Shown here: one piece after another, positions 61,423 to 64,000 of the stretch
Layout of the letters: the number at the start of each line of letters is the position of its first letter
How positions within the stretch are numbered: the stretch's first letter is position 1
Source of the DNA: Burkholderiales bacterium GJ-E10
GTDB taxonomy: Bacteria; Pseudomonadota; Gammaproteobacteria; Burkholderiales; Burkholderiaceae_F
NCBI GenBank assembly: GCA_000828975.1
Contig: AP014683.1
Location: forward strand, 2,995,700 to 3,059,699
Length of the DNA: 64,000 nt
Direction: 5' to 3'
The notes under the pieces: model-generated
Database searches by the model: none
What the model was told of the DNA's origin: nothing
The model's input: only the letters and a program-made list of their open reading frames with translations
Translations under genes and position numbers: made by a program

Positions 61423-63117
61423 ATGCCTATGCGACATCAAGGTCCGATCGCCGGAATCGCGGCGCATGGCGACTGGATCGCCACCGCCGGATACGACAAC
61501 CGTGTCATCCTGTGGCGCGCGTCGACGCGCGAAGCCGTGGGTCGCGGATTGCACGACCATCTGGTCAACAATTGCAGTTTCAATCATGACGGGTCGCTGC
61601 TGGTGACCGCCAGCAGCGACTATTCGGCGCGCATCTGGGACGTGCCCGGCATGCGCCTGCGCGCGGTCCTTGCCGGCCACGGCGACGACGTCGACATGGC
61701 GGCGTTCTCGCCCGACGGGCGGCGAGTCGCGACCTGCGCCCTCGACCGGCTGGTCCGGGTGTTCGATCTCGAAGGCCGCTGCCTGCATGCGATGCCGGGA
61801 CATTCCGGCAACATCCTTTCGGTGACCTGGTCGCCGGACGGTCGGCGGCTCATCTCTTCGAGCGTCGACGGCACGGTGCGGGAGTGGGATGCCGCCGAAG
61901 GGTGCGAACTTGCCGTCCACGACATCGACGGCGTCCGCACCGATTCCCTGGTGATCCTGTCCGACGGCAGCATCGTGGCCGGCGACGACGACGGCCGCAT
62001 CGTGATCGTGCGCGGCGGCGCGATCCGCTATCACCCCGCCCATCGCGCCGGCATCAAGAAGGTGGTGTTCGACGAAGCCTCGGGCCTGCTGGTGACCCTG
62101 AGCTACGACCGCAGCATTGCCCTCTGGCAAGGTCTGCGCCAGGGCGCGGGCCTGCCGCGCGAGGTGGCGCGCAGCGAGCTGCCGGTGACGGTCTGGGCGC
62201 GCGCGGCGACGGCGCTGGGCGACGGCCGCATCGCCGTCGGCACGTTCGGCGCCACCTATGGCATCTTCGATCCCCGCGACGGCGGCTGGGACATGGACGG
62301 CGTCGCCGCCGGTCCGGCGCTCAACGCCGTCGCCGTGCGCGGCGATGTCGTGGTTGCCATCGGCGATGCCGGCGTGCTGCACGAGAACGGGCAGCCCCGG
62401 GCGGAGATGGGCAGCCTGTGCAACTTCCTCCAGTTCGTCGGCGACCATCTCTACACCGGCGGCCAGCTCGGCATCGTGTTCGATGCGCATACCGGTCGCG
62501 CGCTCCATCAACATTCCTCGCCGTTGAACTGCGCCACCTCCTTCGAGCGCGACGGCGTGCGGATGCTGGCGGTGGGCAGCTACACCGGAGAAGTCCTGTT
62601 GTTCGAGGTCGGCGCCGCCGGCGAACTGCACCTGCGCCATCAGCTCGCCGTCGACGACAGCGCCATCAAGGGCTTGAGCGCGGCGCGGGGGCGCCTGTTC
62701 GTGGTCTGCGCGTCGACCCTCGTCGCCTGGTACGACTTGCGCGACTGGACGGCGCTGCGCCGGATCCCCAAGGCCCATACCCGCATCGCCAACGCCTGCT
62801 GCCCGGTCGCCGACGGCGGCTTTGCCAGCGTCGGCCGCGATCGCGTGCTGCGGCTGTGGCTGGACGGCGAGGAGGCGAGCTATCCCAGCCCGCATCCGAA
62901 TTCGGTCAAGTGCCTGGTGGCCAGCGCCGACGGCCGGATGCTGATGTCCGGATCGTACGGCGGCACGGTGGCCGCCTTCGACCTCCACCACCGCCGCTGG
63001 CTGCCGATGCGGCGGCCGACCTCCGCCGGCATCTCGGCATTGACCTACCGCGCTGCCCGCCAGCGCTTCGTCGCGAGCTCCTACGATGGGGAACTCTATG
63101 AACTCTCCCACGCGTGA
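61423..63117 (+). CDS. WD40-repeat beta-propeller protein
   Basis: 564 residues; the ATG at 61423 or the one at 61429 may start it. WD40 units are clear through the first 210 residues (for example GHGDDVDMAAFSPDGRRVAT then GHSGNILSVTWSPDGRRLIS with DGTVREW) and become more divergent up to the end (SFERDGVRMLAVGSYTGEV, PNSVKCLVASADGRMLMSGS). There are enough repeats for two seven-bladed propellers. No signal peptide or catalytic motif is seen, so it is likely a cytosolic scaffold. Its last 20 bases overlap the FGE-like gene, so the two are coupled. Confidence 0.9.
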   Translation: MPMRHQGPIAGIAAHGDWIATAGYDNRVILWRASTREAVGRGLHDHLVNNCSFNHDGSLLVTASSDYSARIWDVPGMRLRAVLAGHGDDVDMAAFSPDGRRVATCALDRLVRVFDLEGRCLHAMPGHSGNILSVTWSPDGRRLISSSVDGTVREWDAAEGCELAVHDIDGVRTDSLVILSDGSIVAGDDDGRIVIVRGGAIRYHPAHRAGIKKVVFDEASGLLVTLSYDRSIALWQGLRQGAGLPREVARSELPVTVWARAATALGDGRIAVGTFGATYGIFDPRDGGWDMDGVAAGPALNAVAVRGDVVVAIGDAGVLHENGQPRAEMGSLCNFLQFVGDHLYTGGQLGIVFDAHTGRALHQHSSPLNCATSFERDGVRMLAVGSYTGEVLLFEVGAAGELHLRHQLAVDDSAIKGLSAARGRLFVVCASTLVAWYDLRDWTALRRIPKAHTRIANACCPVADGGFASVGRDRVLRLWLDGEEASYPSPHPNSVKCLVASADGRMLMSGSYGGTVAAFDLHHRRWLPMRRPTSAGISALTYRAARQRFVASSYDGELYELSHA

Positions 63118-64000
63118 AACCGACACCGGCTGGCACTGGCCCCACTTCCCGCGGGCTCTCTGCGGCACGCCCAGCGACCGCGAGCGCCTCGGCCTGCCCG
63201 ACCGCTACGTCGCGACCCGCTTCGAAGCGACGCTGCCGGCGGCGCTGCGCGCGCTGCGCGGCCTCGCGCCCGAGCAGCTGGCGGGCCGCATCGCCGACCC
63301 CGACGCTCCGCTGGTCGAGCGCCTGGCCGCCGGCGACCTGCTGGCCTGGATCGGCGATCCGCGGATCCGCACACTGGCTCCGGACATGGTGGCCATTCCG
63401 GGCGGCCGGGTCGAGATCGGCCTCGATTCCGGACGGATCGACGCGGTGGTGGCGCGCTACGACGGGCTCGGCATGGAACGCGAGTGGATCGAAAAGGAGT
63501 GTCCGCGCCACGCCGTCGATCTCGCGCCCTATGCGATCGCGCGCCATCCGGTGACCAACGCCGAGTACCACGAGTTCCTGCTCGACACCGGCCACCCGGA
63601 ACTGCCCAGCAGTTGGGATTTCCGGCGCTTCCCGGTGGAACGCGCCAACCATCCGGTGTACACGGTGAGCGCCGCCTCGGCCGACGCTTATGCGGCGTGG
63701 CTCGCGCAGCGCACCGGCCGCAGCTTCCGCCTGCCGACCGAAGCGGAGTGGGAATACGCCGCGACCGGGCCGGACGGGCGGGAGTTTCCCTGGGGCGAGC
63801 GCTTCGATGCCGACTGCGCCAACACGGTCGAAACCGGCCTGTTCCGCACCAGCGCGGTCGGCGCCTTTCCCGGCGGCGATTCGCCGTTCGGCATCGCCGA
63901 CATGGCGGGCAACGTCGAGGAATACGTCGCCGACGACTATGCGCCCTATCCCGGCGGCCGCACGGTGGTCGACCATCTGGTGCAGATCCACGGCCGCTAC
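63098..64000 (+). CDS. Formylglycine-generating-enzyme-like protein (cut by window end)
   Basis: 301 residues are visible from the ATG at 63098. Residues 1-95 are a helical, Leu/Ala/Arg-rich N-terminal part. The FGE/sulfatase-modifying fold starts near MVAIPGGRVEIGLD and continues with YAIARHPVTNAEYHEFLLDTG, SADAYAAWLAQRTGRSFRLP, TEAEWEYAATGPDG, FPWGERFDADCAN and IADMAGNVEEYVAD. Members of this SUMF1/EgtB/PvdO superfamily oxidise or conjugate cysteine, histidine or other groups; some are only structural. The common GNVWEW motif reads GNVEEY here, and the catalytic C-terminal end lies outside the window, so chemistry cannot be assigned. Confidence 0.88.
   Translation, partial: MNSPTRETDTGWHWPHFPRALCGTPSDRERLGLPDRYVATRFEATLPAALRALRGLAPEQLAGRIADPDAPLVERLAAGDLLAWIGDPRIRTLAPDMVAIPGGRVEIGLDSGRIDAVVARYDGLGMEREWIEKECPRHAVDLAPYAIARHPVTNAEYHEFLLDTGHPELPSSWDFRRFPVERANHPVYTVSAASADAYAAWLAQRTGRSFRLPTEAEWEYAATGPDGREFPWGERFDADCANTVETGLFRTSAVGAFPGGDSPFGIADMAGNVEEYVADDYAPYPGGRTVVDHLVQIHGRY

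Noticed and set aside
61188-61424. Minus-strand open frame of 78 codons with a hydrophobic stretch opposite the small peptide gene
   Set aside because: It has no ribosome site on that strand, runs through the palindrome and overlaps the WD40 start, while the plus-strand frame has a strong AGGAAGGAG site and correct spacing.
63098-64000. Diversity-generating retroelement, because variable proteins often use the FGE/C-type-lectin fold
   Set aside because: No reverse transcriptase or template repeat is visible, and the C-terminal end where a variable region would lie is outside the window. It cannot be excluded downstream.

Overview
The window is a gene-dense, high-G+C stretch (roughly two thirds G+C by eye) of a proteobacterial chromosome. 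Several genes point to the Betaproteobacteria, probably Burkholderiales-like: the very long DUF3683/FAD/Fe-S oxidoreductase, the Anbu cluster, and the RND-thioredoxin-SQR-cytochrome bd block. The genus cannot be fixed from the sequence. I saw no rRNA, tRNA, CRISPR array, insertion sequence or phage gene.

Layout. (1) 1-9500, urea and nitrogen: the end of a hybrid histidine kinase, a LuxR-type response regulator, a divergent UreG-like GTPase and an FmdC-like porin run rightwards. They face a leftward ureABCEFG operon, with ureD placed divergently. The ureA-ureD gap carries two back-to-back sigma-54-type promoters with NtrC-like dyads between them. (2) 9500-11400: a cyclic-nucleotide-domain protein, a small EexN-like protein and a methyltransferase. 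(3) 11600-20750: the Anbu proteasome-like peptidase with transglutaminase/DUF2126, alpha-E and ATP-grasp proteins, and a glycogen phosphorylase translationally coupled inside the cluster. (4) 20900-34500: slipin/NfeD, phosphoglucomutase, RNA cyclic phosphodiesterase, a nitrobindin-like protein, a lipoprotein, RidA, an HD-GYP protein, a GH15 glucosidase, and otsB facing a membrane-anchored otsA. Together with the phosphorylase these form a glycogen/trehalose theme. (5) 34600-36620: an arsR-arsC-acr3 arsenic operon. (6) 36670-43270: DNA repair, ClC channel, aldo/keto reductase, GFA protein, DJ-1 protein, Crp/Fnr regulator, small membrane proteins, and PPK2. (7) 43320-55130: an ArsR-family regulator divergent from a long run encoding an RND pump, DUF2892, thioredoxin, TolC, sulfide:quinone oxidoreductase and cydPABX. 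This looks like a sulfide/thiol stress and respiration unit. (8) 55190-60830: a methyltransferase-like membrane protein, a phosphoesterase, a HIT protein and the giant oxidoreductase. (9) 61200-64000: a cysteine-free 54-residue peptide gene, a perfect 30-bp palindrome, a WD40 beta-propeller and a formylglycine-generating-enzyme-like protein cut by the window edge.

The last cassette is my best candidate for an undescribed system: a small peptide followed by an attenuating hairpin and two coupled genes, resembling a peptide-modification operon. Other points of note are the sigma-54 divergent urease control region, the UreG paralogue that has lost the nickel-site cysteine, helically phased TACGT repeats before the porin, the sensor-like membrane module on trehalose-6-phosphate synthase, and a 26-residue membrane peptide with its own promoter and terminator.
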